From an uncultured Aliarcobacter sp. (GTDB lineage: Bacteria; Campylobacterota; Campylobacteria; Campylobacterales; Arcobacteraceae): a stretch of 9,341 bases of DNA. The stretch covers positions 1 to 9,341 of the forward strand of contig CANRCH010000065.1 of the NCBI GenBank assembly GCA_947629065.1, given 5' to 3'. Positions 1 to 7,436 of this stretch are shown here, one piece after another (position 1 is the first letter of the stretch; each line of letters opens with the position of its first letter). The position numbers were made by a program, and so were the translations under genes. A model generated the notes under the pieces. That model saw only the letters and a program-made list of their open reading frames with translations. It was not told where the DNA came from and ran no database searches.

Positions 1-414
1 GAAATAATCAGATATAACTCAGATTTAGGAAAACATGGAGACACTGGAAGAAGTGAGTTTGATGTTCTTGAAGATATCAAAAATGATAAACTTGATGCTG
101 GAGCAATAGGGGTTAGTACTTGGGTTAGAATTATTGAAGAGGGATTATTTCCAGATGGAGAGATAGAAGCTTTTTATACAAGTGAGGGTTACTGCCACTG
201 TAACTTTACAGCACTTGATAGCCTAGATAAAGATGTTGAAAAAACTTTTGTGGATATGATAATGTCACAAGATCCAAATGATCCAATTATTAAAAAAATG
301 ATGCAGATGGAAGGTTTAAACAGATGGGTTTTAACAACAGATGCTGAACTAAAAGGTTATGAAGTTTTAACAGAAGCTATGAAAGAGCAAGATCTAATAA
401 AAAATAACTGGTGA
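1..414 (+). CDS. C-terminal part of a PhnD-type ABC transporter substrate-binding protein (5' truncated)
   Basis: The frame is open from base 1 and ends at TGA 412-414, giving the last 137 residues of a protein that begins outside the window. The fragment reads like the second lobe of periplasmic phosphate/phosphite/phosphonate-binding proteins (PhnD-like, PF12974). It has a GRSEFDVLEDI segment (fragment residues 16-26), then DAGAIGVSTWVRIIEEG (32-48), where these proteins typically line the ligand cleft. After that come YTSEGYCHCNFTAL (59-72) and a C-terminal helical part with SQDPNDP and GLNRWV. Such proteins capture a small oxyanion in the periplasm and deliver it to an ABC permease. The ligand cannot be told from this part, and no permease or ATPase gene lies downstream, so the gene ends its unit here. 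The CHC motif (65-67) is unusual for this fold. The family call is fairly sure; the substrate is unknown. Confidence 0.8.
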   Translation, partial: EIIRYNSDLGKHGDTGRSEFDVLEDIKNDKLDAGAIGVSTWVRIIEEGLFPDGEIEAFYTSEGYCHCNFTALDSLDKDVEKTFVDMIMSQDPNDPIIKKMMQMEGLNRWVLTTDAELKGYEVLTEAMKEQDLIKNNW

Positions 415-450
415 TTTTTAATATAAATTACTAGTAAAAAGCAATTTCAA

Positions 451-470
451 GGCAGTTTTAAACTGCCTTT
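451..470 (+). terminator. Rho-independent terminator of the substrate-binding protein gene
   Basis: GGCAGTT (451-457) pairs with AACTGCC (461-467) around a three-base loop, followed by TTT. The arms lie 36 bases after the stop codon in an A/T-rich gap. The T-tract is short, so termination may be partial. The hairpin sits just before the promoter-like box of the next gene. Confidence 0.7.
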
Positions 471-472
471 AG

Positions 473-499
473 TACAATACAGAAAATTTTAATAAAGGA
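473..499 (+). promoter_or_regulatory. Probable promoter -10 and ribosome binding site for the DsbC-like gene
   Basis: TACAAT at 473-478 fits a sigma-70 -10 box; no convincing -35 is visible, which is usual in Campylobacterota. Transcription would begin near 485, leaving a leader of about 22 bases. AAAGGA at 494-499 is the ribosome binding site, seven bases before the ATG at 507. The box directly follows the upstream terminator, which supports an independent transcript. Confidence 0.5.
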
Positions 500-506
500 A
501 AATATT

Positions 507-1250
507 ATGAGAAATTTCATAAAACTATTTTTTGTATTCTTACTAACAAATAGCTTTTTATTTGCAGCTTCAAAAGAGCTAAGCAAAACAGAGTTTAAAA
601 ACTTTGAGAGTTTAGAACTTCTAAAAAGAAATGATATTAAGGTATTAAAAGCCTATGATATAGGAAGTTTATATTCACTTCAAATAGAGGTAAAAGGAAA
701 AACTGATGAAATCTTTTTATCAAAAGATAAATCATATTTAATCTCAGGTTTAGTAATAGATACAAAAACAGGAAACCAAATATCAATTCCAACAGACATA
801 TCTATTTTAAAAGGTAAAGAGGCTTTTTTTTATGGAAAAGGAAAAGAGGAATTTTATCTTTTTACAGATCCTGAGTGTACATTTTGTAAGAAATTTGAGT
901 CATATTTGCCACAAATTGAAGATAAAGTTAAACTAAATGTGTTTTTTTATCCTTTAGATTTTCATGAAAATGCAAAAGATTTAAGCTTATATATTCTTAG
1001 TAAAAAATCTACAAAAGAGAAAATCGATGCTATGTATGAGTTTAATGTAGGTGATGATTTATCAAAAATCAAAAATCAAAAATATAGCAAAGATGAGTTA
1101 GCAAAACTTGAAAGTAAATTAAATGAGCATTTAAGCCTAGCACAAACTTTAAATATTCAAAGCACACCATCACTTTTTGATGCTCTTGGAAATAGCGTTA
1201 TTTGGGTAGATTTACTTGAATCTTATGGTGTAGAAGTAGAGTTAAGGTAA
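507..1250 (+). CDS. Exported DsbC/DsbG-like thiol:disulfide isomerase
   Basis: This is a 247-residue protein with a Sec signal peptide. MRNFIK is followed by a hydrophobic core, with likely cleavage after FLFA near residue 20. Residues about 25-105 resemble the small N-terminal dimerisation domain of DsbC. From about 110 a thioredoxin fold follows, with the redox motif C-T-F-C at 124-127 (context DPECTFCKKF) and the cis-proline loop STP at 219-221. Length and layout match DsbC/DsbG proteins, which reshuffle wrong disulfides in periplasmic proteins and are kept reduced by DsbD or a similar membrane protein. The ATG is chosen because AAAGGA precedes it and a good signal peptide follows. The gene appears monocistronic and faces the PEBP gene across only 27 bases. 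DsbC and DsbG cannot be separated by eye, and an oxidase role is possible. No DsbD gene is in the window. Confidence 0.85.
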   Translation: MRNFIKLFFVFLLTNSFLFAASKELSKTEFKNFESLELLKRNDIKVLKAYDIGSLYSLQIEVKGKTDEIFLSKDKSYLISGLVIDTKTGNQISIPTDISILKGKEAFFYGKGKEEFYLFTDPECTFCKKFESYLPQIEDKVKLNVFFYPLDFHENAKDLSLYILSKKSTKEKIDAMYEFNVGDDLSKIKNQKYSKDELAKLESKLNEHLSLAQTLNIQSTPSLFDALGNSVIWVDLLESYGVEVELR

Positions 1251-1272
1251 CCCTACTTTTCAACTCTTTTTT
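1238..1272 (+). terminator. Weak candidate terminator between convergent genes
   Basis: AGAGTT (1238-1243) can pair with AACTCT (1262-1267), and a run of six T (1267-1272) overlaps the end of the second arm. The loop is 18 bases, and a competing pairing AAGTAG (1234-1239) with CTACTT (1253-1258) exists. The left arm lies in the last codons of the DsbC-like gene. Position between convergent genes makes a terminator plausible, but the structure is not strong. Confidence 0.35.
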
Positions 1273-1277
1273 ACTTC

Positions 1278-1802
1278 TTATCTTCCAAAATAAGAGATCA
1301 TTGAAGCTTTAGAGATTGTATGAGAATTTAACATAAATCCTACAAGTGCAGGATTTGCATTTTTATCTAATCCTAAAGTTTCAACATCAAGTGCATGAAC
1401 TGTAAAAATATATCTGTGAGCTTTATCACCAATTGGTGGACAAGCACCTCCAAAACCACTTGTTCCAAAATCAGTTATACTTTGAATAGCATCTTTTTGT
1501 TCACTATTTCCAAAGCCTGTTGGAAGTGAAGTTTTATCTTTTGAAATATCAAAAACAAGCCAATGCCACCAGCCTGAACCTGTTGGTGCATCTGGATCAT
1601 AAACTGTAAGTGCAAAAGATTTTGTTTCTTTTGGAGCATCTTCCCAAGAAAGTTGTGGAGAGATATTTTCACCACTACAACCAAAACCACTAAACACTTG
1701 CTTATTTGTAAGCTGACCTTTTAACTCTTCACTTTTTAAAGTAAAATTATCTGCAAATAAAAAGCCTGTACTACAAGCTAAACTTAATAATATTTTTTTC
1801 AT
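1278..1802 (-). CDS. Periplasmic YbhB/YbcL-family PEBP (Raf kinase inhibitor-like) protein
   Basis: The 174-residue product belongs to the phosphatidylethanolamine-binding protein family in its bacterial YbhB/YbcL form. The conserved ligand-pocket blocks are visible: GENISPQLSW (44-53), YDPDAPTGSGWWHWLVFDI (68-86) and FGGACPPIGDKAHRYIFTVHALD (117-139). A signal peptide (residues 1 to about 17, MKKILL through FLFA) sends it to the periplasm, as in YbcL rather than cytoplasmic YbhB. The mature part has only two cysteines, C42 and C121, which could form a disulfide. A strong AGGAG lies four bases before the ATG. The role of bacterial PEBPs is poorly known; small-molecule or lipid-headgroup binding is suspected from the fold. 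The neighbouring gene on the other strand encodes a disulfide isomerase, but the two are convergent and not an operon. Confidence 0.9.
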   Translation of the reverse strand: MKKILLSLACSTGFLFADNFTLKSEELKGQLTNKQVFSGFGCSGENISPQLSWEDAPKETKSFALTVYDPDAPTGSGWWHWLVFDISKDKTSLPTGFGNSEQKDAIQSITDFGTSGFGGACPPIGDKAHRYIFTVHALDVETLGLDKNANPALVGFMLNSHTISKASMISYFGR

Positions 1803-1805
1803 TTT

Positions 1806-1838
1806 TCTCCTCGTATAATAAATTTGATAGATATTATA
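1806..1838 (-). promoter_or_regulatory. Promoter and ribosome binding site of the PEBP gene
   Basis: Read on the minus strand, a perfect TATAAT (plus-strand 1833-1838) is followed about 22 bases later by AGGAG (1806-1810) and then the ATG at 1800-1802. No matching -35 hexamer is seen. The leader would be about 24 bases. Confidence 0.6.
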
Positions 1839-1960
1839 CAGTGTTAAGTTGTAATTATTTTGAATAGATATTTATTTTAAGAAGTTTTATTTATAAAGAG
1901 AATAAGCCATTTTATAGTAAAGTCTAAATATTAGAGTTATTTTTAAAAAAGGGAACTAAA

Positions 1961-2149
1961 ATTAAAACAAATTTTTCTCAACTATATAGATTTTATTATC
2001 AAATACTTCCTAGAAATAAGAAAGGTTTATTTTTTGATTATATATCAAGAACATACCCAGACATTTTAAAAGATAAAGCTTTTAAACAAATCCCTAGAAA
2101 TAAAGCAACACTAAATCATATAAGAAATTTAATACAAGGGTATAAATAG
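1961..2149 (+). CDS. Possible 62-residue small protein with an ATT start, or a gene remnant
   Basis: I do not recognise this product. From ATT at 1961 the frame stays open for 62 codons to TAG 2147-2149, and it is open back to about 1928. No ATG, GTG or TTG occurs in frame. AAGGGA (1949-1954) lies six bases before the ATT, which is good spacing for a ribosome binding site, so a rare ATT start is possible. The product is basic and looks protein-like: FSQLYRFYYQ near the start, an aromatic middle (GLFFDYISRTYPD) and a basic end. The string PRNK occurs twice (residues 17-20 and 45-48), encoded by the same 11-base word. A TATAGT box at 1913-1918 could be its promoter. Alternatives are the 3' remnant of a decayed gene, or chance; AT-rich DNA makes a 60-codon open frame uncommon but not impossible. 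Confidence 0.35.
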   Translation: MKTNFSQLYRFYYQILPRNKKGLFFDYISRTYPDILKDKAFKQIPRNKATLNHIRNLIQGYK

Positions 2150-2177
2150 GGTAATTTTTTAAAAAATTTGAAACCTT

Positions 2178-2194
2178 AAAAAGCTTCAGAAAGC
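2178..2194 (-). terminator. Candidate terminator after tRNA-Glu
   Basis: On the minus strand GCTT-TCTG-AAGC (plus-strand 2183-2194) is followed by TTTTT (2178-2182), 12 bases past the CCA end of the tRNA. The four-pair stem is short, so this is a weak call resting mainly on position and the T run. Confidence 0.4.
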
Positions 2195-2205
2195 CCATAA
2201 ATAGG

Positions 2206-2281
2206 TGGCGACCCCAGTATGATTCGAACATACGTCATTAGGAGGAAATCCTAAGGTCCTTGGCCGCTAGACGACGGGGTC
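2206..2281 (-). tRNA. tRNA-Glu (anticodon TTC)
   Basis: The 76-base minus-strand gene folds into a full cloverleaf. The acceptor stem GACCCCG/TGGGGTC has one G-U pair, and the D arm is GTCT/GGAC. The anticodon stem is TTAGG/CCTAA with loop ATTTCCT, which gives anticodon TTC (plus-strand 2245-2247). The variable loop is TGAC and the T arm is GTATG-TTCGAAT-CATAC. The discriminator is G, and CCA is encoded (2206-2208). The D arm and T loop resemble E. coli tRNA-Glu. The base after the anticodon (position 37, plus-strand 2244) is C, although this site is nearly always a purine. Besides translation, glutamyl-tRNA feeds haem synthesis in bacteria using the C5 pathway and, in this group, the transamidation route to Gln-tRNA. 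The gene stands alone, with its own promoter. Confidence 0.95.
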
Positions 2282-2294
2282 ATAAGAAAGACGG

Positions 2295-2300
2295 ATTATA
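2295..2300 (-). promoter_or_regulatory. Promoter -10 box for tRNA-Glu
   Basis: A perfect TATAAT reads on the minus strand here. Transcription would start near 2288, about seven bases before the mature tRNA end. No clear -35 is seen. This box allows the tRNA to be made independently of the protein gene that ends at 2346. Confidence 0.6.
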
Positions 2301-2345
2301 TAAGAATATCTGTTTATTTTTGCTTAAAAGTGGACAAAAACACTC

Positions 2346-2789
2346 TTATCTAAGCTTTTTTACTCTTTTTTTATATAATCTAAATATTTTTGAAGCACTA
2401 CTTTCATAAAAACCATTTTTATCTATTACTTCAATATTTGCTAGGTTTTTTGCATATTTATAAGAAAACTTCTCTTTTGTTTTATTTGCAGAACTTGAAT
2501 ATAGTAAAGAAAATTTCTTTATAAAATTATGGTAGTTTGAGTTTTTATCTATCACTCTAAATGAGTCTTGGTTTGGATATATAAATGTAGTTTTTTTGGT
2601 ATTTCTTACAAGTTTTCTATATTTTTTTGGAACTCTTGTATATTTTTGTAAGGTTTTAAAACTATCAATTGTTGCTAAAACTTTTTGGTTCTCAACTCTA
2701 TTTTTTATACTGTTTAGCTTTTTGTAGTTTGCACTACAAAAGCCAACAGTTGTATCTGTTTGTACTAGATATACTAGATTTTCATTCAT
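2346..2789 (-). CDS. Short Sua5/YciO/YrdC (TsaC-like) protein, probable threonylcarbamoyl-AMP synthase
   Basis: The 147-residue product keeps the landmarks of the YrdC/Sua5 fold. These are QTDTTVGF (10-17), matching the family's PTDTxxG-type strand; the K-x-R motif as KNR (29-31); TTFIYP (67-72); FRV (77-79); the S-x-N motif as SAN (100-102); and a C-terminal SASKIFRL (131-138), like the usual S-T-I-v-d block. In TsaC these residues bind ATP, threonine and bicarbonate to make threonylcarbamoyl-AMP, the donor for t6A37 on ANN-decoding tRNAs. It is much shorter than typical TsaC (about 190 residues); short divergent forms are my recollection for Campylobacterota. It starts 12 bases after carB with no clear Shine-Dalgarno (only a weak AGAA), which suggests translation coupled to carB. 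A related YrdC-fold protein with another role cannot be excluded. Confidence 0.75.
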   Translation of the reverse strand: MNENLVYLVQTDTTVGFCSANYKKLNSIKNRVENQKVLATIDSFKTLQKYTRVPKKYRKLVRNTKKTTFIYPNQDSFRVIDKNSNYHNFIKKFSLLYSSSANKTKEKFSYKYAKNLANIEVIDKNGFYESSASKIFRLYKKRVKKLR

Positions 2790-2801
2790 TATTTATTCTA
2801 T

Positions 2802-5800
2802 TTAGTAGTTTAAATACTCTTGAATAGATTTTGCACTTGAAACATCTTCTACTTTTAGAACTTTTATTGCTTCACTTGCAGCTTGGGCAGCTGCAATTGT
2901 TGTAAAGTATGGAACATTCATTCTTAAAACAGCTCTTCTAATCTCTTTTCCATCATCTTTACTACTTTCTTGATCTCCACTTGTATTTATTGCCATTGAA
3001 ATCTCTTCATTTGTAAGAAGATCCGTAATATTTGGTCTTCCTTCGCTTACTTTTAATACTTTCTCGCACTCTATTCCAGCTTCACTAATAGCTTTGTGAG
3101 TTCCACCAGTTGCAACTATTTTAAATCCACTTTCTACTAAACTTTTTGCAATGCTGCTTGCAAATGGTTTATCTAAATCACAAAGTGAAATAAATGCTTT
3201 TCCACTCTTTGGAAGTGAGTTTTTAGCTGCATTTTGAGATTTTGCAAATGCCATAGCAAAACTAGATGCAATTCCCATAACTTCACCTGTACTTTTCATC
3301 TCTGGACTTAAAAGTAAATCAGCACCTGTTAATTTATTAAATGGGAAAACAGACTCTTTTACTGCAACATGGTTTTTAAGTCTTGGTTTTAAAACACCAT
3401 TATCTTCATAAACAATCTCTCTATCATAAACTTTTAGTGCATCTCTTAAGCTTTGTCCCCACATAACTCTAGTTGCGATTTTTGCTAAAGGCATTCCTGT
3501 TGCCTTACTTACAAATGGAACAGTTCTACTAGCTCTTGGATTTACTTCAATTAAATAAATCTCACCTTTATGAATTGCATATTGAACATTCATAAGTCCT
3601 ACAACTCCAAGATTTATAGCCATAGATTTTGTTTTCTCTTCTAGCTCTTTTATTAATTTTTCATCAATATTTAGTGGTGGTAGTGAACAAGCACTATCTC
3701 CTGAGTGAATTCCTGCTTCTTCAATATGTTGCATAATTCCACCAATATACGCATCTTTTCCATCACAAATACAATCAACATCAAGCTCAATAGCTCTATC
3801 CAAAAACTTATCAATTAAAACAGGTGCATCATTTGAAACACTAACAGCTTCATCCATATATTTTTTTAGCTCATCATCAGAGTAAACAATTCTCATTCCT
3901 CTTCCACCAAGAACAAATGAAGGACGTACTAGTACTGGATATCCAATTCTACTAGCTATTTCTAAAGCTTCATCTAATTTTGTAGCTGTTCCATTATCTG
4001 GTTGTAAAAGCCCTACTTTTTCAACAAAACTTGCGAATTTCTTTCTATCTTCAGCTAAATCAATAACTTCAGCACTAGTTCCTATGATTTTTGCACCAAT
4101 CTCATCTAAAGCATTTGCTAGTTTTAATGGAGTTTGTCCACCAAAGTGTACAATAACACCATCTGGTTGCTCTTTTTCTATTACGCTTCTAACATGCTCA
4201 AAATCAATTGGTTCAAAATATAGTACATCCGATGTATCATAATCTGTACTTACAGTTTCAGGGTTACAGTTGTACATAATTGTTTTTACACCCATCTCAT
4301 TTAAAGCAAAACTTGCGTGTACACAGCAGTAATCAAACTCTATTCCTTGTCCTATTCTATTTGGTCCACCACCAAGAATTAAAACTTTTTTATCATCTGA
4401 TTTCTCTTCTTTAGAAGCTGGAAGTTTAGAAATATTTGTACTTGAATATAAGTATTGATTTAAAGCTTTAAACTCTCCTGCACAAGTATCAACTTCATTG
4501 TACTCGAAATCAACTCCTAGATCTTTTCTTAAAGAGTAAATATCTTCCTCTTTTTTACCTAGTTTTTGTGCTATAAATTTATCACTAAATCCATTTGATT
4601 TTAATTTTCTTAAAAATTGCTCATCTTTTATAGTAGCTTCACTAATTTGACACTCTAAATTATATAGTTCTCTAAATTTAGCTAAGAACCAAGGGTCAAT
4701 ATTTGAAAGTTCAAATATATCTTCATTTGTAAGCCCTTGTCTTAAACCATCCATTAAGTATAAAATTCTTTTATCGTTTGGTCTTCTAATCTCTTTTTTG
4801 ATTAGTTCTAAATCACTACTTACACTATCAAATCCACAAAGCCCAGTTTCAAGTGAACAAAGTGCTTTTTGTAAACTTTCGTTAAATGTTCTTCCAATAG
4901 CCATAACTTCACCAACACTTTTCATAGATGTTGTTAAAGTTGAGTTTGCTTTAGGGAATTTTTCAAAAGTAAATCTTGGAATTTTTGTAACTATATAATC
5001 AATTGCAGGTTCAAAACAAGCTTTTGTTCCTGTCATATCATTTATAATCTCATCTAAAGTAAATCCAACAGCTAAAAGCGTAGAAACTTTTGCAATTGGA
5101 TAACCTGTTGCTTTTGATGCAAGTGCTGAACTTCTACTTACTCTTGGGTTCATCTCAATTACAATCATTCTTCCAGTTTTTGGACAAATAGAGAACTGAA
5201 CATTTGATCCTCCACTATTTACTCCAACTTCTCTAAGAATAGCAAAAGATGCATCTCTCATTCTTGCATACTCTTTATCTGTTAGAGTTAATGCAGGTGC
5301 AACTGTTATACTATCACCTGTGTGAACTCCCATTGGGTCAAGGTTTTCAATAGAACATACGATTATGCAGTTATCTTTTGTATCTCTTATAACCTCCATT
5401 TCGTACTCTTTCCATCCAAGCATTGATTCCATAATTTCAATCTCATTTATTGGAGATGCTTCAATTCCAGCTTGTGCTAAAGCTTTGAACTCTTCCATAT
5501 TATAAGCAACTCCACTTCCTCCACCTGCAAGTGTAAATGAAGCCCTAGAAATTACAGGGAATCCTAGTTCTTTTACGATTTTTACTGCATCTTCAAGATT
5601 ATATGCGTTTGCACTTTTTGGTAAATCAAGTCCTATTTTTCTCATAGCTTCATTAAAAAGGTGTCTATCTTCACCTTTTTTAATAGCTTCTGGATGTACT
5701 CCTAAGAATTTTATGCCCTCTAAAAGCCCTTTTTCATACATTGAAGTTGCCACATTTAGTGCTGTTTGTCCACCCATTGTTGGTAAAATTGCATCAATAT

Positions 5801-6044
5801 TCTCTTTTTTTATAATATCTAAAACAACATCTTCTGTAATTGGTTCTATATAAGTTTTATCAGCAAACTCTGGATCTGTCATAATAGTTGCTGGATTTGA
5901 GTTAATTAGTACAACTCTATAACCTAAATCTTTTAAAGTTTTAGTAGCTTGTGTTCCTGAATAGTCAAACTCACACGCTTGTCCTATAACAATTGGTCCT
6001 GAACCTATAAGTAAAATTGATTTAATATCTTCTCGTTTTGGCAT
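2802..6044 (-). CDS. carB: Carbamoyl-phosphate synthase large subunit
   Basis: CarB joins bicarbonate, two ATP and ammonia (passed from the glutaminase CarA) into carbamoyl phosphate, the shared precursor of arginine and pyrimidines. The 1080 residues match the usual length and all domains are present. The first ATP-grasp half (about 1-400) has [20 protein letters not shown] near 14, [18 protein letters not shown] at 233-250 and [20 protein letters not shown] at 297-316. A helical oligomerisation region follows. The second ATP-grasp half starts near 550 with [20 protein letters not shown] and later shows [13 protein letters not shown] and [18 protein letters not shown]. The C-terminal MGS-like allosteric domain (about 940-1080) carries [17 protein letters not shown] (6049-6055) precedes the ATG. 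It follows xseB by 83 bases and leads into the TsaC-like gene. CarA is not in the window. The gene looks intact. Confidence 0.98.
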   Translation of the reverse strand: MPKREDIKSILLIGSGPIVIGQACEFDYSGTQATKTLKDLGYRVVLINSNPATIMTDPEFADKTYIEPITEDVVLDIIKKENIDAILPTMGGQTALNVATSMYEKGLLEGIKFLGVHPEAIKKGEDRHLFNEAMRKIGLDLPKSANAYNLEDAVKIVKELGFPVISRASFTLAGGGSGVAYNMEEFKALAQAGIEASPINEIEIMESMLGWKEYEMEVIRDTKDNCIIVCSIENLDPMGVHTGDSITVAPALTLTDKEYARMRDASFAILREVGVNSGGSNVQFSICPKTGRMIVIEMNPRVSRSSALASKATGYPIAKVSTLLAVGFTLDEIINDMTGTKACFEPAIDYIVTKIPRFTFEKFPKANSTLTTSMKSVGEVMAIGRTFNESLQKALCSLETGLCGFDSVSSDLELIKKEIRRPNDKRILYLMDGLRQGLTNEDIFELSNIDPWFLAKFRELYNLECQISEATIKDEQFLRKLKSNGFSDKFIAQKLGKKEEDIYSLRKDLGVDFEYNEVDTCAGEFKALNQYLYSSTNISKLPASKEEKSDDKKVLILGGGPNRIGQGIEFDYCCVHASFALNEMGVKTIMYNCNPETVSTDYDTSDVLYFEPIDFEHVRSVIEKEQPDGVIVHFGGQTPLKLANALDEIGAKIIGTSAEVIDLAEDRKKFASFVEKVGLLQPDNGTATKLDEALEIASRIGYPVLVRPSFVLGGRGMRIVYSDDELKKYMDEAVSVSNDAPVLIDKFLDRAIELDVDCICDGKDAYIGGIMQHIEEAGIHSGDSACSLPPLNIDEKLIKELEEKTKSMAINLGVVGLMNVQYAIHKGEIYLIEVNPRASRTVPFVSKATGMPLAKIATRVMWGQSLRDALKVYDREIVYEDNGVLKPRLKNHVAVKESVFPFNKLTGADLLLSPEMKSTGEVMGIASSFAMAFAKSQNAAKNSLPKSGKAFISLCDLDKPFASSIAKSLVESGFKIVATGGTHKAISEAGIECEKVLKVSEGRPNITDLLTNEEISMAINTSGDQESSKDDGKEIRRAVLRMNVPYFTTIAAAQAASEAIKVLKVEDVSSAKSIQEYLNY

Positions 6045-6048
6045 AAAA

Positions 6049-6085
6049 TTTCCTCATTTAAATATTTAAAAATTAGGAGATTTTA
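6049..6085 (-). promoter_or_regulatory. Candidate carB promoter and ribosome binding site
   Basis: In the 83-base gap after xseB, the minus strand reads TAAAAT (plus-strand 6080-6085) after a T-rich run, followed about 24 bases later by GAGGAAA (6049-6055), four bases before the carB ATG. The -10 is one mismatch from consensus and lacks a clear -35, so carB may have its own promoter or simply be read through from metX-xseB. No uracil- or arginine-responsive element is recognisable. Confidence 0.4.
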
Positions 6086-6127
6086 TCCAAAACTTGCTTA
6101 ATATTGTGGTAGTAGAAAGATTATTAT

Positions 6128-6331
6128 TTAATCTTTATTTATTGTAGTAAATTTAATTTTTGCATCTTCTAGTAGTTTTTGTGCCGATTCAAGTTCTTTT
6201 ATTCCTTCATTATAAAGTTTCATTGAGTCATTTAAAGTGATTTCAGATTTTGAAAGTTTCTCTAAAATCTCTTTTGCTTTTGTTAATCTCTCTTCAAATC
6301 CTATTTCGTTATTTTTTATCTCTTCTTGCAT
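6128..6331 (-). CDS. xseB: Exodeoxyribonuclease VII small subunit
   Basis: The 67-residue all-helical protein has the XseB signature: FEERLTKAKEILEKLSKSE (12-30), then the typical L-x-x-S-x-x-x-Y-x-E-G turn (LNDSMKLYNEG, 33-43) and a second helix ELESAQKLLEDAKIKF (46-61). XseB subunits coat the large subunit XseA to form the cytoplasmic single-strand exonuclease VII, used in DNA repair and recombination. XseA is not in the window. Its ATG lies one base after the metX stop codon, and its ribosome binding site AAGGA (plus-strand 6337-6341) is inside the last metX codons, so the two are almost certainly translated from one message. Confidence 0.93.
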   Translation of the reverse strand: MQEEIKNNEIGFEERLTKAKEILEKLSKSEITLNDSMKLYNEGIKELESAQKLLEDAKIKFTTINKD

Positions 6332-6332
6332 T

Positions 6333-7436
6333 TTAATCCTTTAATATATCTCTTACATGTTCTTCAAACTTCTCAACTTCAACCAAAAATGAGTCATGTC
6401 CACTTGAACTATCTACTAATTTATAGCTGATTTGTTCACTTTTCCCTATTTTTATCATGATATCTCTTATCTCTTCCATCTCATTTGGAAAAAATAGCAT
6501 ATCATCTGCAAAAGCTATTAAGTGAAGATTTCCCTCTATTTTTAGAAAACTATCTTCAAGTTTATCTTTATTTCTTCCTGCATCAAAAATATTTAAAGTT
6601 TTACAAATATATAAATATGATAATGGATCAAAGAATTTTGGGAAACTATATGAATTGTATTCTAAATATTTTTCAATCTCAAATCTTCCAAAAAGTTCAT
6701 AAAGCCCATCTGTATCTACATAATCTCTACCAAATTTCTTATCAAAAAGTTGTGGACTTAAATATGCAATTAAACCTGTCATTCTTCCAACAGCAAGTCC
6801 AACAAGCCCACTAGCTTTTAAATCATCTTTTAAATAGTAACCATTTTTGAAATTTGGATCGTGTCTAATTGCCTCAATTGCTACTTTATTTAGTGCAATT
6901 ACCCAAGGTCTTGTATATGCTGTACATGCAAGTGCTATATAGTGTTTTGCAAATTTTGGATGTTCAATACTATAACAAAGAGTCTGCATTCCACCCATGC
7001 TTCCACCAACAACTGCAATTGCATTTTCTATTCCCAAAACTTTATATAGTTTCATTTGTGCATTTACAATATCTGAAATTGTAAGAACTGGAAATTTTAA
7101 TCTATACTCTGTTTTTGTGCTAGGATTTATGCTAAGTGGGCTTGTTGATCCATAAGAACTACCAATATTATTTGAACAAATAACAAAATATTTCTTTGTA
7201 TCAATAGCTTTGCCATCTCCTATAAACTTATCCCACCACCCTGCTTTTGCTTCATTTTCATATCTTCCTGCTGCATGATGACTACCTGAAAGTGCATGAC
7301 AAATAACAATAACATTTGATTTATCTTCGTTTAATTCTCCATAAGTTTCATAAACTATCTCAAACTCTTCAAGTAGTCTTCCACTTTCAAGATATAAAGG
7401 TTCATTAAACTTATGTATTTTTGTCTCTATTTTCAA
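6333..7436 (-). CDS. metX: Homoserine O-acetyltransferase (MetX)
   Basis: MetX acylates homoserine with acetyl-CoA in the cytoplasm, opening the direct-sulfhydrylation route to methionine. The product has the alpha/beta-hydrolase layout of the family: VICHALSGSHHA (oxyanion region), nucleophile elbow GGSMGG, the family block RPWVIALNKVAIEAIRHDP, then ADDMLFFP (acid) and SGHDSFL (histidine). Numbered from the upstream TTG at 7448, the triad is Ser150, Asp316 and His351; subtract four for the start chosen here. I prefer TTG at 7434-7436 (367 residues) because TTTGGAA (7443-7449) sits six bases before it, while the TTG at 7446-7448 has no ribosome site. Methionine W in the usual D-W-L-F is replaced by M. 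Succinyl-CoA use is known in some MetX enzymes and cannot be excluded. It is first in the metX-xseB unit and divergent from the acidic-protein gene. Confidence 0.93.
   Translation of the reverse strand: MKIETKIHKFNEPLYLESGRLLEEFEIVYETYGELNEDKSNVIVICHALSGSHHAAGRYENEAKAGWWDKFIGDGKAIDTKKYFVICSNNIGSSYGSTSPLSINPSTKTEYRLKFPVLTISDIVNAQMKLYKVLGIENAIAVVGGSMGGMQTLCYSIEHPKFAKHYIALACTAYTRPWVIALNKVAIEAIRHDPNFKNGYYLKDDLKASGLVGLAVGRMTGLIAYLSPQLFDKKFGRDYVDTDGLYELFGRFEIEKYLEYNSYSFPKFFDPLSYLYICKTLNIFDAGRNKDKLEDSFLKIEGNLHLIAFADDMLFFPNEMEEIRDIMIKIGKSEQISYKLVDSSSGHDSFLVEVEKFEEHVRDILKD

Noticed and set aside
1475..1690. Minus-strand open frame of 71 codons overlapping the PEBP gene
   Set aside because: It is an out-of-frame reading of the PEBP gene with low-complexity Gln/Leu/Val composition.
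1773..1802. Possible lipoprotein signal in the PEBP protein (Cys10 after SLA)
   Set aside because: The residue three before the cysteine is serine instead of Leu/Val/Ile, the hydrophobic core before it is too short, and a normal signal peptidase I site (FLFA-D) follows.
2153..2168. Perfect 16-base palindrome AATTTTTTAAAAAATT
   Set aside because: It is made only of A and T in AT-rich DNA, so it is likely by chance; at most it may help end a transcript from the small reading frame.
4798..4998. Plus-strand open frame of 66 codons
   Set aside because: It lies wholly antisense to conserved carB sequence and has no recognisable ribosome site.
6485..7084. Two plus-strand open frames (6485-6814 and 6869-7084)
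   Set aside because: Both are antisense to metX, which is a well-conserved gene; their Gln/Leu/Tyr-rich products look like shadows.
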